Shown in pieces: positions 24,878 to 36,593 of a stretch of 64,000 nt of DNA. The stretch is from Vandiemenella viatica. Its lineage: Eukaryota; Arthropoda; Insecta; Orthoptera; Morabidae. The DNA lies in assembly GCA_031002005.1 (NCBI GenBank), contig JARYHS010013631.1, forward strand, positions 66,461,832 to 66,525,831, written 5' to 3'. The notes beneath the pieces were generated by a model. That model did not search any database. It saw nothing but the letters and a program-made list of their open reading frames with translations, and was not told where the DNA came from. Each line of letters opens with the position of its first letter. The stretch's first letter is position 1. The position numbers were made by a program, and so were the translations under genes.

Positions 24878-25395
24878 AGGAATCTGGTAGCTAAGTGGCA
24901 TCTGACTGGAGGTCAAAAGGTCCCCAGTTCAAATGCCGGTCTCAGCTTGGACTTTCAAAGGCACAAAACCAGAACTTCTCTAGCCTAGCTTGCTGCATAA
25001 TATGAAGTACACTAGAGCTCTTCTGTGGTTTAGGTTTCACATTAAACTGTAGGTCCTCTATGCTGGGTAGATTTACCAGTTTAGGCTTATGAAGCAGCTA
25101 CAAGAATATGAATGCGTGGTAAATCGAAAAATTTTTGTCACTTGGTAGCTGGACGCTTCGGTGATATCCTGGGCAATAATGCCAAAAACATTTATAACTT
25201 TAGTTGATAAAAATAAGAAAAGACCTACATGCATAATTAAAGGCTTAACTAAAATATTGCAAAGTGTGTTCATATTTGTGTGTTGGTTGCAGTCCTCCTA
25301 CCTTCATCTGTGGTAGATGATGGGTTTACTTTCCCTCTAATTCCTTACTTTCACTGGCCAACAGCATTTTCGCTGTTACAATTATAATAATAACT
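24878..25395 (+). repeat. tRNA-derived SINE candidate with dispersed 3' part
   Basis: The tRNA-like head at 24890-24950 has an A-box-like TGGTAGCTAAGTGG and, 30 bases on, a B-box-like CCAGTTCAAATGCC. The 3' part at 25295-25395 (CTTCATCTGTGGTAGATGATG, then AACAGCATTTTCGCTGTTAC) recurs at 7945-8165 and 61130-61172. Treating head and tail as one element is inference. Confidence 0.45.
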
Positions 25396-25653
25396 CTTCA
25401 TAAATACTTAAGTTCTTTTTTATGTTTTTTTTTCATAATAATGTTATAGTAGTATTTCTGTTTGTGCTATATGTCAAAATCTTGTTTCCATGACATTTTT
25501 TTATCTTATTTCCATGTTAAATTGTTTCTAATGTCACTATATCCAAAAGATCCTTCTATCCCATTCCTCTCCCATCAATGTCATCTTCCAACCACAGCAT
25601 GTTAATTCTTTCTGCTTGTTCCTATGATCCCCATCAGTTTTTGATTATCTTTG
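25396..25653. other. no feature seen
   Basis: AT-rich DNA, possibly decayed 3' part of the Penelope-like fragment that follows on the minus strand. Confidence 0.3.
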
Positions 25654-25911
25654 TTAAGAATGTTGAACAAAAGAGGGATTTTGAATTCTTCCTGCATTTT
25701 TTAAAAAAAATCTTAGCAGTCCTTCCTGTTGTAGGTAATATTTATTATTAAAAGTGAAATAATTCTGAGATGTCAGTATTTCTATTGTGCTTTTGATTTC
25801 TTCTATATGGTTGCTGGGTAGTATTTTGTAAGTATTCAGGTTTGTGTTGATTAGTTCTAAGGTTTCTTTGATTGGGATGTTACTGTACATATTTTCAATA
25901 TCAAATGACAC
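25654..25911 (-). pseudogene. Penelope-like element reverse-transcriptase fragment
   Basis: The frame starts MSFDIENMYSNIPIKETLEL, matching the motif A region of Penelope-like RTs (FDVxxLYTNIP). QNYFTFNNKYYLQQEGL follows, matching their NYFxFNxxxYxQxxG segment just before the expected GSPLS block. The reading then departs from RT, so the copy is truncated or frame-shifted before the catalytic YxDD region. Domain order is correct for a minus-strand insertion. Confidence 0.6.
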
Positions 25912-26395
25912 AAATGTTGCTGTGTTTGGAATGTGTGTGTCTTTTATGTTCTGGTAACTATTGTCTCGTTTCTATGAAGTTATTCTTGTAACTCTATAAT
26001 TATTAAAAGCTTGTTGGAACCTTTAAAATCATTTTTTAAACAATACTAGCAAAAAAATTGCTAAATCTGCAAATACTGGGATTGTTGTTTTCTTCTCCAG
26101 CCTTCCTTCAATTATTAATTTCAGAGCAAGTATTACTTCACATGTTCCTTTTCTTTATCCACATTCAAACTGATATTCTGTGAGCATATTTTAAATTGCT
26201 TTCAATCATTTTGTGAATTATGGGCATATAATGTGTGTGTTATTATTTACATCCATTTAGTTAAAATAATGATCAACGAATGTAATATTTTTAATAGCTA
26301 AATTTTTCCAGTACACAATAAAAATTTCCATCCATTTGTTAAAACTCCAAAGTAGCATTTAAACAATGATCCAGACTCCCACTGTCACATTCTAA
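25912..26395. other. no feature seen
   Basis: AT-rich DNA. No convincing continuation of the Penelope-like RT was found. Confidence 0.3.
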
Positions 26396-27480
26396 AGGTT
26401 TAATTGCAATGGAGCATATGTTCCAATGACAATTTCATTACAAACCTACTTTCCCAAACCTATGTTTTCAATCTTAATTGGACCACACTCCTACTCTTGT
26501 CCCATAACTAACTTTAATTTTCAACTCTTTCTGTCATTTGATAATTTGTTTGCCAGTTCCTTTGGGAAATTATTCCCAGAATCCTTTACCTATAAAGGAA
26601 AATTTTCCCACTACATTATGTCTGAAATCAAGTGTCAAATTGTGGTTATGGTCATCCCTTCCCTTCAACGTATTACTCTTGATTCCTCTACCAACATCCA
26701 TTTAAGCATTATTTCCAACATGTACCTTGTACATCCAAACACACTCTTCGTCCATGTCCTGCCTTCCAATGAGTCCCAACACAGCTCCACGATCATACCA
26801 GTCACTGATTGTGTTCTACAGCAAATTCCACAAACAAATCTAGCTGCCTTCCTTTGCTACCCCTCTCATTCCTGAATTTTATACCCAATACTACATCTCC
26901 ACATTTAAGCAATAGTCATATCAGCATTATGTAACCCAAGTCCATCCCTTCCCTGGTACAGCCTCTTACCACCCTTTCAATAAATGAAGGATTTTGAACC
27001 CTTTCCCTACCTTTTGTCAAATAAGTTTACTATCACATGTTATGCCACAATATTTTTCCTTAAAGTCTTCAAGAAGCAATTCCTTCCGTACCTTATATTT
27101 GTTATTTTATCTGCAGATCTAGTAAGCTTACTCTTTTTGGTGTTTATTGTAATTCCATAATGACCTACCCAGCTAGGTATGCTTTCTCTAGCTGATCACA
27201 GTCCTCCCCAATTTTAATCCTATACATAAAATTTTTTCTTCTGCAAACAACCTAACGTCTGACTGTAAACCATTAACACAGTCATTCATTAGAATAATGA
27301 ACAGCAATAGTCCAAATATACTCCAGTTTTCACTTCCATCTCTTTTCATAGAGTATTTACTTATCTGCTACCTCCACCCTTTGGTTTATACCCTTTCAAA
27401 ATTGTTACTTTTTGGTTAACTGTTTAAATTTTATTCATGGTAGCACCTTGTAGTATTGTTTTAATGGGCTGCCAACTATT
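26396..27480 (-). mobile_element. family B CR1-like copy, degenerate
   Basis: The 3' end begins TTTAATTGCAATGGAGCA as in the 34-kb copy. Collinear ORF2 traces follow on the minus strand from 26470 to about 27340, including the region of ILHLLERVM (about 26980), the CKYLGITFDNKLNW counterpart (about 27040-27080), the FADD region (about 27235) and a plus-strand CTCCAGTTTTCACTTCC counterpart of GVPQGSV (about 27320). Many indels. It lies in the zinc-finger gene intron in sense orientation. Confidence 0.6.
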
Positions 27481-28560
27481 TTCAATTTAAACTTACATGT
27501 TAATTATAAACCATATGACTTCAGTGAAAGACATCATCAACAAGTGGATAGATAAAGTTTGAGAGACTACAATCTACTTGTTGATGCTTGAGCAACATGG
27601 GCGTTTACATGATCGAATATTATAAAATTAGTAAAAATTAATGGCAAAAAAATTCATTCTGTTGATACACTGCCATAAACTGGATGACTGGATCAAAACT
27701 CAATGAAAATGTGATTTTTCTTTAGGGGGGAAAAATGGTAATATCCTGACTCCATCCATTACCAAATACATAGTACCAAGGTATCCATGCTGTGCTGAAG
27801 TGGATGGACTGTTGGATTTATTTATTTTGTTGGATTGCTCACCTTCCTCCACTCAGTAACAAAGCCATAAAAAAAAGTATGCATAGCATTTTCAATTCAC
27901 AATAAAGGCCATGATTAATCTTTGGAATTTAATATTAGTTTTACTGTAACTGCCAACACTGGGAATTAATTGTTGGTAACCTGTATAAGAATGAACTACA
28001 TCTCCCCCTCAGAACAGCAATGAACCTGACCTCTCAATAAAATGCTGCATGGGAAAGAGAAGGAAATCTGCTATAAGATTCATCTAAAGTTAAAATTGGA
28101 GAGGTATTTAAAACAGAGCCAGGACAATTGACACAAATATTAACCTCAATCACACTTTAAATAACTATGATGATGTCACAACAGATTTTTTTTTTTTAAA
28201 TATGGATCCTCCAGTGTCAATGATACAGCTAAAAAGAAGTATTAAGAATAACATCTCCACTCATCCCCAAACCTAAACCGCAAAACTGTCACCTATCTGC
28301 AGAAAATAAGATAAACACCTTACAACCTTCAGACTTGAGAATAATACCAGAAACAATGTAAGCCCAAAGGCAAACACTTATTACCACAGACAATTATTTT
28401 ATGTGAACAGAAACTAATTTTTATCTGCAATCCAAGTCAAAATGTGATCTTCTAAGCAAAGTGATACTTCACAAACTATAACAGTTGAAACCACAGAGGA
28501 ATTTTATCCCCTGTACTCACCATAGCTTGTCCCAAGCATTCATCACTTGTTTAGACCACT
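27481..28560. other. intronic, no feature seen
   Basis: AT-rich DNA without recognised structure. Confidence 0.35.
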
Positions 28561-28567
28561 CGTAGAG

Positions 28568-28735
28568 GCGCTGAGTGGAAGAGTTTTCATATCAGATGAA
28601 GAGGTGCAGAAGGCGGTGCACAAATGGCTCTACAAGCAATGAAAATAATTCTATTTCAGAAGAACCCAAGAACTGTGTGACCAAATGGTACGAACTGCAT
28701 CAAATGGAGGTTACATAGAAGATTAATTCAGTTGC
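28568..28735 (+). pseudogene. mariner-like transposase C-terminal fragment
   Basis: Reads ALSGRVFISDEEVQKAVHKW, then LYKQ, two stops, FYFRRTQELCDQMV, and NGGYIED before a stop. This is the characteristic end of mariner-type transposases (SDEEVxxAVxxWL, then FYxxGIxxLxxRW, then GGDYxE). No catalytic part or terminal repeat remains. Confidence 0.5.
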
Positions 28736-31012
28736 AAGATGTCACCTATGTATATATTTAATGATCTATTCATCTTTTAACAAATGTTCAGAAAAGTTTG
28801 ACCTATCTAGTTGATTGCTTTTGAGATAAAATACAGTAAAAATGCATCCCAAAGAATTTTGAAAGATGATGATTCAAACTCTTCAGAGGATTTTTATATT
28901 TTTACAAACTATTAAAGACCACATGCTGAAAGGATGTTATTATGCCTAACCAAAAAATTGACTAATTTGACAAATTGAAAAAATGATACTGAAATCTGAT
29001 GTGCATACAGAAAAATAAAATTTTAAATCACCATAATTATTTCAATTGCAATCTTGAAGGATTAAACAGTCCCATCCTAGAATGTTAACAGAACCGTTGA
29101 ACAAGAGAAAATGTCGCACAACCTGGTTTATTCAGAAACATTTAATTCATCATACAGCCAATAACAAAATTCTTTTATTAATACGGGATTACTGATTTAA
29201 TAGTCACGTTAAACACTTTCTGCATTTGGCATTTTTATAATGAATCATCTATTTTAAAATCTAATAATATTGTTGCAGTAATATAAGCAAATAGTGTTTG
29301 TTTACAGATATGAATTGTTTAAGAAACTGTGAATCTGGTGAAAATGTGTACTGCAATTTCTGACAAGTTAATAAGGAAGTACAGAAAAAAAGGTCAGGGG
29401 ACGGGGACCATTTTTTCATCTGATAACATGAAAATTATGACTGAACAATATTATTTATCTGTTAAGGGGCAATGATCAAACTTTAAATATGCATAGCAGG
29501 AATATAAATTACAAAAAAACTTATATCTTACTATAATTAAACATTCTTATTTCCTACCAACAACCTCAGACCAATTTAAATGCTCAGATGTATCATTCTC
29601 TCCAACACGCATCATATGTTTCAAATCATAAACATTTCACTTTTAATATCTCTATATAAAAACGTAAATAAACCATTATTACAAAATTTCACTGCTCCCT
29701 TCCCCATTTTCTGAACCATTACAACTAGTCAGTTTAAACTTAAAGCTCTTTTAAAAAAAATCAAGATGGAGATAGTATTTTTACATCAGTTAGCAACACA
29801 ATGTGGTATCAGGACCATCAACTGTATGTTGCTCACTGTACAAACATTAACATCAACTGGGACTAAGTTTTTTATGTAAGAAAAGTGTATACCATCAACT
29901 TAAAAATATACGAACCATGTGTAATGCTGAAACATTACTAATTAGTCATTTCTGTAATGGCATCTAAACAAAATGATTAATGTGGCATATATCTTTAAGA
30001 CATCTTCAATGTCGTAGACAAAAATATAGTAAACCACAGATAAAGGTGGGTGGGCCGCAACAAATACAAATCCACAAACACATTTTACAATATTTTGATA
30101 AAAACCTTAGCCATGTTGGAAGGGAGATATATGGAAAGGTGATCCAGATGTATACAAATCACCTCACAGCATTTCTACCTACTCCATTTTTAGCATTGAT
30201 TTGTGTTTGTAAAAAAGGTTGACTAGCATTACTAGCTACTTTTAGTTTTTGCTTACGATTAGTATGTGTTTTATACCAGCTTTATGTTCCACTGTATATT
30301 TTTGAAAGGCTTTTGTAAAAATACACTGGAACATGCAGCTGGCTTAGATCAAGTTTGAACCTACAAAATAGTAATGTAAGTCAACATAAATTTTTATACA
30401 AATAAAAATCAATGACTATATGTACATATGTTACCAAGTCATTGAAGATACAGGCCATAAAAAGCATTTCATTTCACTGCAATACAGACGGCCCAAAACA
30501 AAACAGTTATAAGAAATGGGGACGATAGGAGGAAAAACGTAACACATTATTGATTAACGGGTGTAATTTCAACTGAGAAATTTACTACATTGAAATTTGA
30601 ACCCTGGACCTCCAATGTGGGAAACGAGTTACATGGAAATATTTTAAAATAGGTTACAATCTATTCAGTTGTTACTGTGCATCATGTAAACCACATTCTT
30701 ATTTAGAATCTAACTATATTCAAGAAACATATTCATATAATGAAACTTCATATTTCTGTTTATATGGTACTACTACTACTTCTTACAGAAACGTGTCAGG
30801 TTAAGTTTGCTATGTCACATTATTTTATAAATACATTCTATTGTCTACCACATTTCTTCACTCTTTGCTCTTTAAATGTAAGAAACCTTGAATTACTATG
30901 TTTAACACTACATTTATTTATATTGTTAAAATATTTATCAGAAAGTAAATAGTACACTGAAACTGAGATTAGAATAATGTATCAAGAGTACAGTTGACAA
31001 AGTATCTGTCCC
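28736..31012. other. intronic or flanking, no gene seen
   Basis: About 2.3 kb of AT-rich DNA. The open frames 29980-30222 and 30740-30952 show no motif. A minus-strand tRNA B-box-like stretch (GGTCCAGGGTTCAAATTTC) at 30596-30616 has no matching A box. Confidence 0.35.
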
Positions 31013-31018
31013 TTTATT
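31013..31018 (-). promoter_or_regulatory. candidate polyadenylation signal
   Basis: AATAAA on the minus strand, 14 bases beyond the stop codon of the 31-kb zinc-finger exon. This would give a very short 3' UTR. Use is unproven. Confidence 0.3.
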
Positions 31019-31032
31019 AAAAATGCAAAAAG

Positions 31033-31253
31033 TTAAAGCAGCGGGGGGTCAAGTGAATGCAATCTTCTAACATGTAATCGAAAATTATCGTATCGAGATA
31101 TAAATTTATGACAAACTGGGCATTCAAATCTCTCCGGGTAATGTTTTAAATAATGATTTCTCGTATTGATAACTCTCTTATTACAGAATACACATAAATG
31201 TAGATTCTTTTCGAGTCTCACAAATATTGAAGACCGCATATAGGTGTGTGTCC
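31033..31253 (-). CDS. fru: fruitless-like alternative 3' exon with C2H2 finger pair (exon I)
   Basis: The acceptor CTCTCTCTTTTACAG ends at 31254. The exon begins at 31253 with GG completing a split codon, then ACA CAC ACC TAT ATG, and stays open to TAA at 31033-31035. It encodes about 73 residues. Finger 1 (CVFC, then NHYLKH) is C-x2-C-x9-H-x3-H and finger 2 (CPVC, then FRLHVRRLH) is C-x2-C-x12-H-x4-H, with six residues between fingers. The NHYLKH helix end is shared with the 15.8-kb exon, which suggests those two are the closer relatives. It is the first of the three in transcription order. The upstream part of the open frame is intron read-through. The protein would share its BTB end with the other isoforms. 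The gene name is inferred from the 14-kb exon. Confidence 0.65.
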
Positions 31254-34039
31254 CTGTAAAAGAGAGAGTAACTATTATTAATGATTTAAGGCTACGCACC
31301 AAGGAAACACTCAAACTGAGTTGTCTTTAAATACAGATACGTAATATAGGGGCTTTTTTTCCAGTTACATCATACTTAAAGCAATGTGAAGTATTCAGAC
31401 CGTTACATCAAAAAATTGAATTTTATTAATTTGGTTGCAACTTGTTAACTGAACAAACTCACTGCTAGATATAGCTTCGTAAAAATTGTACACCATATAC
31501 TAACGAGTAATTGTTGAGTTAATCTTAAATAAATATGACATGTATTTTTCTCTTAGAGCTAGAAATTTCTTTAATGCCTATCAAATCATATCTCAAAAGG
31601 AAGTTTTAAAGTGACAAATAGCAGTATTCACTCCACCTGACAACTGGCATTACATTTGTTTCGGTCTCTAAAAGCAACTGTATTTGTATGATGCAGGCAG
31701 CAAAAATAAATCAACACAACTGTGCCTTCTTTAAATGAAGCTACCACATCATTTTTAAAAAGCAGATATATGTTTTTATTTTTTTATTTTCATACTGAAA
31801 AGAATTGAAGATTGTGAACCATGTCTGCTTTCAATATTGTAATAAATACAATGGAAGAATAAAGATGCCAGTTAGAAATTTGAACAAAAATTTACAATAG
31901 AAGAAAATAGTGTAAATAAATTTGTAATGAACATAAACAGAAAAAAATATTAATTTAGAGGAGAAAGTGCATGCTGTAGCAACTAGCCATAAGAGCAAAC
32001 TCATTAAGTTCACCCAGACAATTATTACGTTTCATGATGATACATGTTCATCACCAAATTAACCATCCCTTCCACAACATTTAGTTTAGCACTTCTTTTT
32101 CCATACACTTCTTAACACTTCAAAAACTATGAAACAATACTTTTTGTGGATCTTATACTTCCAGCTACAAAAACTATTGTCCTGTTGCTACAGGCAATGG
32201 CAGTTTGACACAGAAGCACAAGAAAACAAGAGCATGAAACATTTAAGAAATTTTTTAACTTCAACTGTCTATCAGCAGTACTGAGCGATTAATGTCAGAG
32301 AGCAACAAGTAGCTCATTACTTACTTATGGCCATCTGAGTAAAAGGAGGAGCAGGAAGGAATCTTCAGTATAGGCACAAGAATAAGAAAGGAAAGGATGT
32401 AAGGTCAAATATGGGAGAGAACAAACCCAAATCAATGAAATTAAACATGGAGATATATTACAAAAATAATAAAATGAGCAGCACTGAATGAAAATTAAAA
32501 CATGAACACCAATTGAAACAAAAGAAATGTAGGAACAGAGTGGAGAAAGTATTTTGATGATAGAGGGGAGAGGGTGACTACGGGTGGAAGAGAGAAACAT
32601 GCCTATTTCAGACAGTGACTTGGTTATTTGGTATCCGATATATATTTGTAGAGCTGTTTCATTGGCTCAGTTGAGAAGAACTGCTGAAAACAGGCAAGAA
32701 CCTTATGGCACTAATTGTAAAGCAAGAATTCAAATTATTGCAGTTATGTGTCTTTTATGAGTTATTGCAACTATATAGATTTTGGATGAATACTGTTCGT
32801 CTGTAACTATTCTGCATAACTAATAGGTTGTCAAACTCATGTACAAATCAGGTCAGTTGTTGCAAGTAGTTTCATTGGTGGAAGGGCAATGACAGGAAAG
32901 GTCTCGCTCTCGTGACGAGGTTGATGGTGGTAGTAGTAACACGGCAAATACTGCAAACCTTACAGACTGGTCAGTTGCAATGAAGAACCATGGCTTTACC
33001 TTATCAAATATGTAAACTGGTATTTGTGGACTAGATGATGGCCAAATTTAGAGTTTCTACTAAATAAATGATGGATGAGAAAATCTTAAGATAATAAGGA
33101 TCTTCTTATATGATGACAGGACTAAAAAATTATTGTCATGTCTCAAGAACTAAATCAAAACTTTGGAATAAGTATGTAACAAAAGTGGACTGGACTAATA
33201 TTAGCAGGTTTCTATCTGAACAGTGTCTTAGTTGCAGTAACAGAAAGTTGTTGATGTATCAAATTTGGATAATTGCAGGAAATTAATGCATAAGCAATAT
33301 TAAAGGCATGCATGATAAAATAATATTGGGCAGAATGTATATAACTACACAGACACAGTGGCAGCTGTCGAAATGGAAGAGTCTGTCTGATGTGAACAGG
33401 AGTATTTATTTTATAATTTAAGAGAGAGATTGACATCTTGTTACGTGGCATGGCTATAGCAGATGGTTTGAGCGTGGAAGGAGTTAAGGTTATCAAGAAA
33501 ATTCAAAATGTTGTCTTTCCTAAACCTGAGTCGCACAAGAAGAGTTTTAAATGAACTTGATTTATATAACTATTCTACACAACCAAGCAGATATTACAAA
33601 GGCCAGTGCCATATGAATTCCTGTCAAAATGCCACAGCATTGTTGGTGCATGCCAGTTAAAGGAAAAGTAATTATTGTTGAGAACTAAGAGCACTGGGGA
33701 AGTGAGAAAAATCAATTTTAAAAGAACTGGTTTAAAGGGAGATAACATCATTTGTGGCACAGAATTGACAGGATCGAGTTTGAGGATCAGAGCAAGAAGT
33801 TCATGCAAATGATAAATTTGTTAATTCACCAAACTGTATTTGTCAATGAATTCACTCAATCATTAAATCCCACATATTTAAAATAAAAGGAAAAGAAGAC
33901 TGACAGTTGGTCACATAAAATACTAACAACCTTTTTTTTTTTTTTTTTTTTTACAGATCAAATATACATTCGTGAGTAGGATTTTACAAAAGTCTAAAAC
34001 TAAAGCTGAAAGGAATTTTATCTTTCAGGTCTTCCACAT
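31254..34039. other. no gene recognised
   Basis: AT-rich DNA upstream of exon I on the minus strand. A plus-strand stretch at 33440-33480 reads GMAIADGLSVEGVKVIKK but is bounded by stops and was not identified. A T run lies at 33932-33953. The open frames at 32325-32600, 33212-33496 and 33575-33808 look like chance. Confidence 0.3.
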
Positions 34040-34090
34040 TGTTCCAGTCAAACCACTGCATCGAGAGTAGGATAATCTAAAGCTTGTTGC
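34040..34090. repeat. left half of a duplicated segment, interrupted by family B
   Basis: ACCACTGCATCGAGAGTA, then ATAATCTAAAGCTTGTTG. It matches 35837-35877, where the segment is uninterrupted. The right half is at 35192-35240. Confidence 0.7.
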
Positions 34091-35191
34091 GATTTAATTG
34101 CAATGGAGCACAGTCTCCGGTGGCAATTTCCCTACACACCCAACTTCCCCCTATCCTACACTCACCTACATTTGCCCTCTACAAATTTTAACTTTAAATT
34201 CTTTTAACGTTTTCGGTAGGTTATTCATCATTCCCCTTGGTAACTCATTCCAATCCCTGACACCCTTACCTAAAAAAGAAAATCTTCCCACACCCTTGTG
34301 CCTGAAATCGAGTGCCAGCTTGTGGTCATGGTCATCTTTTCCCTTCCATGAACTACTTTTCATACCTACTGCAATATCTTTCCATGCCTCATCACCAGTA
34401 TACGCCCTGTACACTCCCATTACCCTCCTCATCCTCCTCCTGTCTTCCAATGAATCCCATTCCAGCTCCTTTATCATATCTGTCACTGATTGCATTCTGC
34501 GATAATTTCCAGAAACAAATCTAGCAGCCCTTCTTTGCACCTTCTCCAACTCCTGTATTTAATACTCAAAATGTGGGTCCCATACTACACTACCATATTC
34601 GAGCAATGGTCTTACCAAAGTTTTGTAACCCAATTCCTTTACTTCTCTCATGCATCCCCTCATCACTCTCTCCAACAAGTGCAAAATTTTGAAACCTTTT
34701 CCTACCACCTGTCCAATGTGTCCTGCCCAGTTAAGCTTGTTATCAAATGTAATGCCAAGATATTTACATTTCAAGTCTTCAGCAAGCAATTCTTTCCCCA
34801 CCTTATATTCATAATTAACCTATTGTTTTTTATTTGTGAATCTAATTAGCTGACTCTTCTTTGCATTTATCTTCATCCCATGTTTACCAACCCAACTAGA
34901 TATCCTGTCCAGATCACCCTGGAGCTGTTTACAATCCTCTACCATTTTAATCCTTGTATGTAGCATTATCTGCAAACAATCTAATTTCTGATAGTAAACA
35001 ATCACTAAAACAGTCAACACAATTATTCATTATAATAATGAATAGCAATGGTCCCAATACGCTACCCTGCGGCACTCCCATTTTTACTTCCACTTCCTTT
35101 GATACCGCATTTCCCACCCTAACTTTCTGTTTTCTACCTTTTAAAAATTCTTCTACCCAGCAAATCACTTTCTCACTACAAAGCATGCCAC
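34091..35191 (-). mobile_element. family B CR1-like retrotransposon, best copy in window
   Basis: 5'-truncated insertion with the 3' end TTTAATTGCAATGGAGCACA at 34094. ORF2 pieces run in order down the minus strand: EEFLKGRKQKVRVGNAVS and [19 protein letters not shown] (35195-35020), LFADNATYKD (frame-disturbed FADD), LDRISSWVGKHGMKINAKKS (about 34930-34860), CKYLGITFDNKLNW (34775-34735), and VQRRAARFVSGNYR to WNELPRGMMNNLPK (34545-34200). The catalytic FADD is damaged by an indel or substitution (FADNAT). The insertion point is defined by comparison with the unfilled paralogous site at 35837-35940. Confidence 0.85.
34166..34549 (-). pseudogene. family B ORF2 C-terminus
   Basis: A 127-residue open frame starting EKVQRRAARFVSGNY, then MIKELEWDSLEDRRR, DDHDHKLALDFRHKG and VRDWNELPRGMMNNLPKTL. 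This is the conserved C-terminal region after the RT thumb in CR1/Jockey-group ORF2. It is the longest uninterrupted piece of this family in the window, and the frame upstream (34559-34801) is separated by one stop. The same region is seen at 12020-12250, 18650-18880 and, more degraded, at 17600-17850 and 26400-26660. Confidence 0.75.
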
Positions 35192-35240
35192 CCACTTCAT
35201 ATTTATGACAATGTGCCGGGGACTAAAAAAGGCACTGCCA
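35192..35240. repeat. right half of the duplicated segment
   Basis: CACTTCATATTTATGACAATG, then GGGGACTAAAAAAGGCACTG. It matches 35893-35940 of the uninterrupted copy. Confidence 0.7.
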
Positions 35241-35830
35241 AGTGGAATATCCAAAAGGAGAAAAATGAGAAATGCGGAAAAAATTGAAAAATGTTGAAAA
35301 GAATAGAGGATGAAGTTCAGTTACCAAAAAAGGAATTTAAGTTCACAACATTAAAAACTAAAGGGGAAGAAGTAGGATACTGATATCAGAACCAGTCAGC
35401 TGGATTTGAAACAGGGAAAAAATTGTGCAAGAAATCAGGGGTCTTTTGAGAGTTGGAATCTTTGTTGAGAATTATTTGTGGTCCATCTGAGGAGAGTAGT
35501 TTCAAAATTAGAGAATTGTGAGAGAATGCTGAAGTAAAATTTGAAGGACTGTCGACCATATGATACATATTTTGTTTTATTTTCTCAATTAACTGGAAAG
35601 TTGGGATTAAATATAACTGCTCTCAAAATATAAACATTGCTGGAGAGTGGTAAACTAGTTCTCAGTCTTCAAAAAGATGACAATTTTTGTGATGTTGGTA
35701 CATGGGTTGCAGTAATGAATGTCACATTTTAACTTGATTGATGAAGTATTCTCTTTAAATGGATTTTTTAAACCAGATACATTTTGTGTGTCTCAATGAA
35801 GTAGGTAAACTGGAATATTTTCATTTTGTA
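35241..35830. other. no gene recognised
   Basis: AT-rich DNA belonging to the duplicated neighbourhood around the family B insertion. Short open stretches without identifiable motifs. Confidence 0.3.
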
Positions 35831-35940
35831 TAGTCTAACCACTGCATCGAGAGTAAAATAATCTAGAGCTTTTTGTGACAACAACTACAAAACACTTCAT
35901 ATTTCTGACAATGTACTGGGGACTAATAAAGGCACTGTCA
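35831..35940. repeat. uninterrupted copy of the duplicated segment (empty site)
   Basis: Contains ACCACTGCATCGAGAGTA to GCACTGTCAG without the retrotransposon that splits the 34-kb copy. About 12 bases (CAACAACTACAAA) present here are missing at the filled site. Confidence 0.7.
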
Positions 35941-36569
35941 GAAAAGGTTTATAAGTTACCTGCTTCATTTTGAACATGGAAGAAATGAGGAGTTGAATAT
36001 AAATATGGTCGTGCATCTTTAAAAATAATCCATGTGAAGGACAACTGAAAACTGCAACAACAAATGAAATCGTCAGAAAGGTGTACAATATGGTACTGAA
36101 TGATCAACAATTAAAGTTGTATGACGAAGAGAGGCCACATGCTTGTCAGCAAGATAGGGTACAGAACATTCTATATCAAGAATTAAATATGGGAAAAGCT
36201 TTGTGGAAGGAGGGTACCACATTAGTTGAATGTTGAGAAAAAACAAATATGAGAAAGAATTTTTCAATAAGTTTAAGAATCCTACCAATCTGTTACCATG
36301 CATGAGCCAAGCATCCAACATTGCATTCCAGAAACAAACCAGCTGGTGGAAGCCACAGTGGCGAAGTCAATTTCATTTGTCAGGATATATCATGGCCACT
36401 GTTTTTTTCTGGGATTGAAAAGACAAATTCTTTACTGCTTATATTTAAGAGTGTAATAATAACTGTCAAAAATTGTTCAACTCTGAACCAACTGAATAAA
36501 AATTCATGAGATAAGCCTTCCATTACCAAAACAAAACAAAAATCTTTCTTCACGAAAATCATCAGACCA
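35941..36569. other. no gene recognised
   Basis: A plus-strand open stretch 36200-36415 reads LRKNKYEKEFFNKFKNPTNL. It is not identified and is flanked by stops. Confidence 0.3.
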
Positions 36570-36593
36570 CAAAGGTCTACATATCTACATATA

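Noticed and set aside
30590..30640. tRNA-like B box on the minus strand (GGTCCAGGGTTCAAATTTC)
   Set aside because: No A box or cloverleaf could be drawn. At most a SINE relic.
32325..32600. 91-codon minus-strand frame, hydrophobic and serine/leucine-rich
   Set aside because: Looks like a membrane protein only because of purine-rich complementary sequence. No conserved motif, and single isolated frame.
33212..33496. 94-codon minus-strand frame upstream of exon I as a possible additional exon of the zinc-finger gene
   Set aside because: No finger motif, no matching acceptor phase and no BTB-like sequence.
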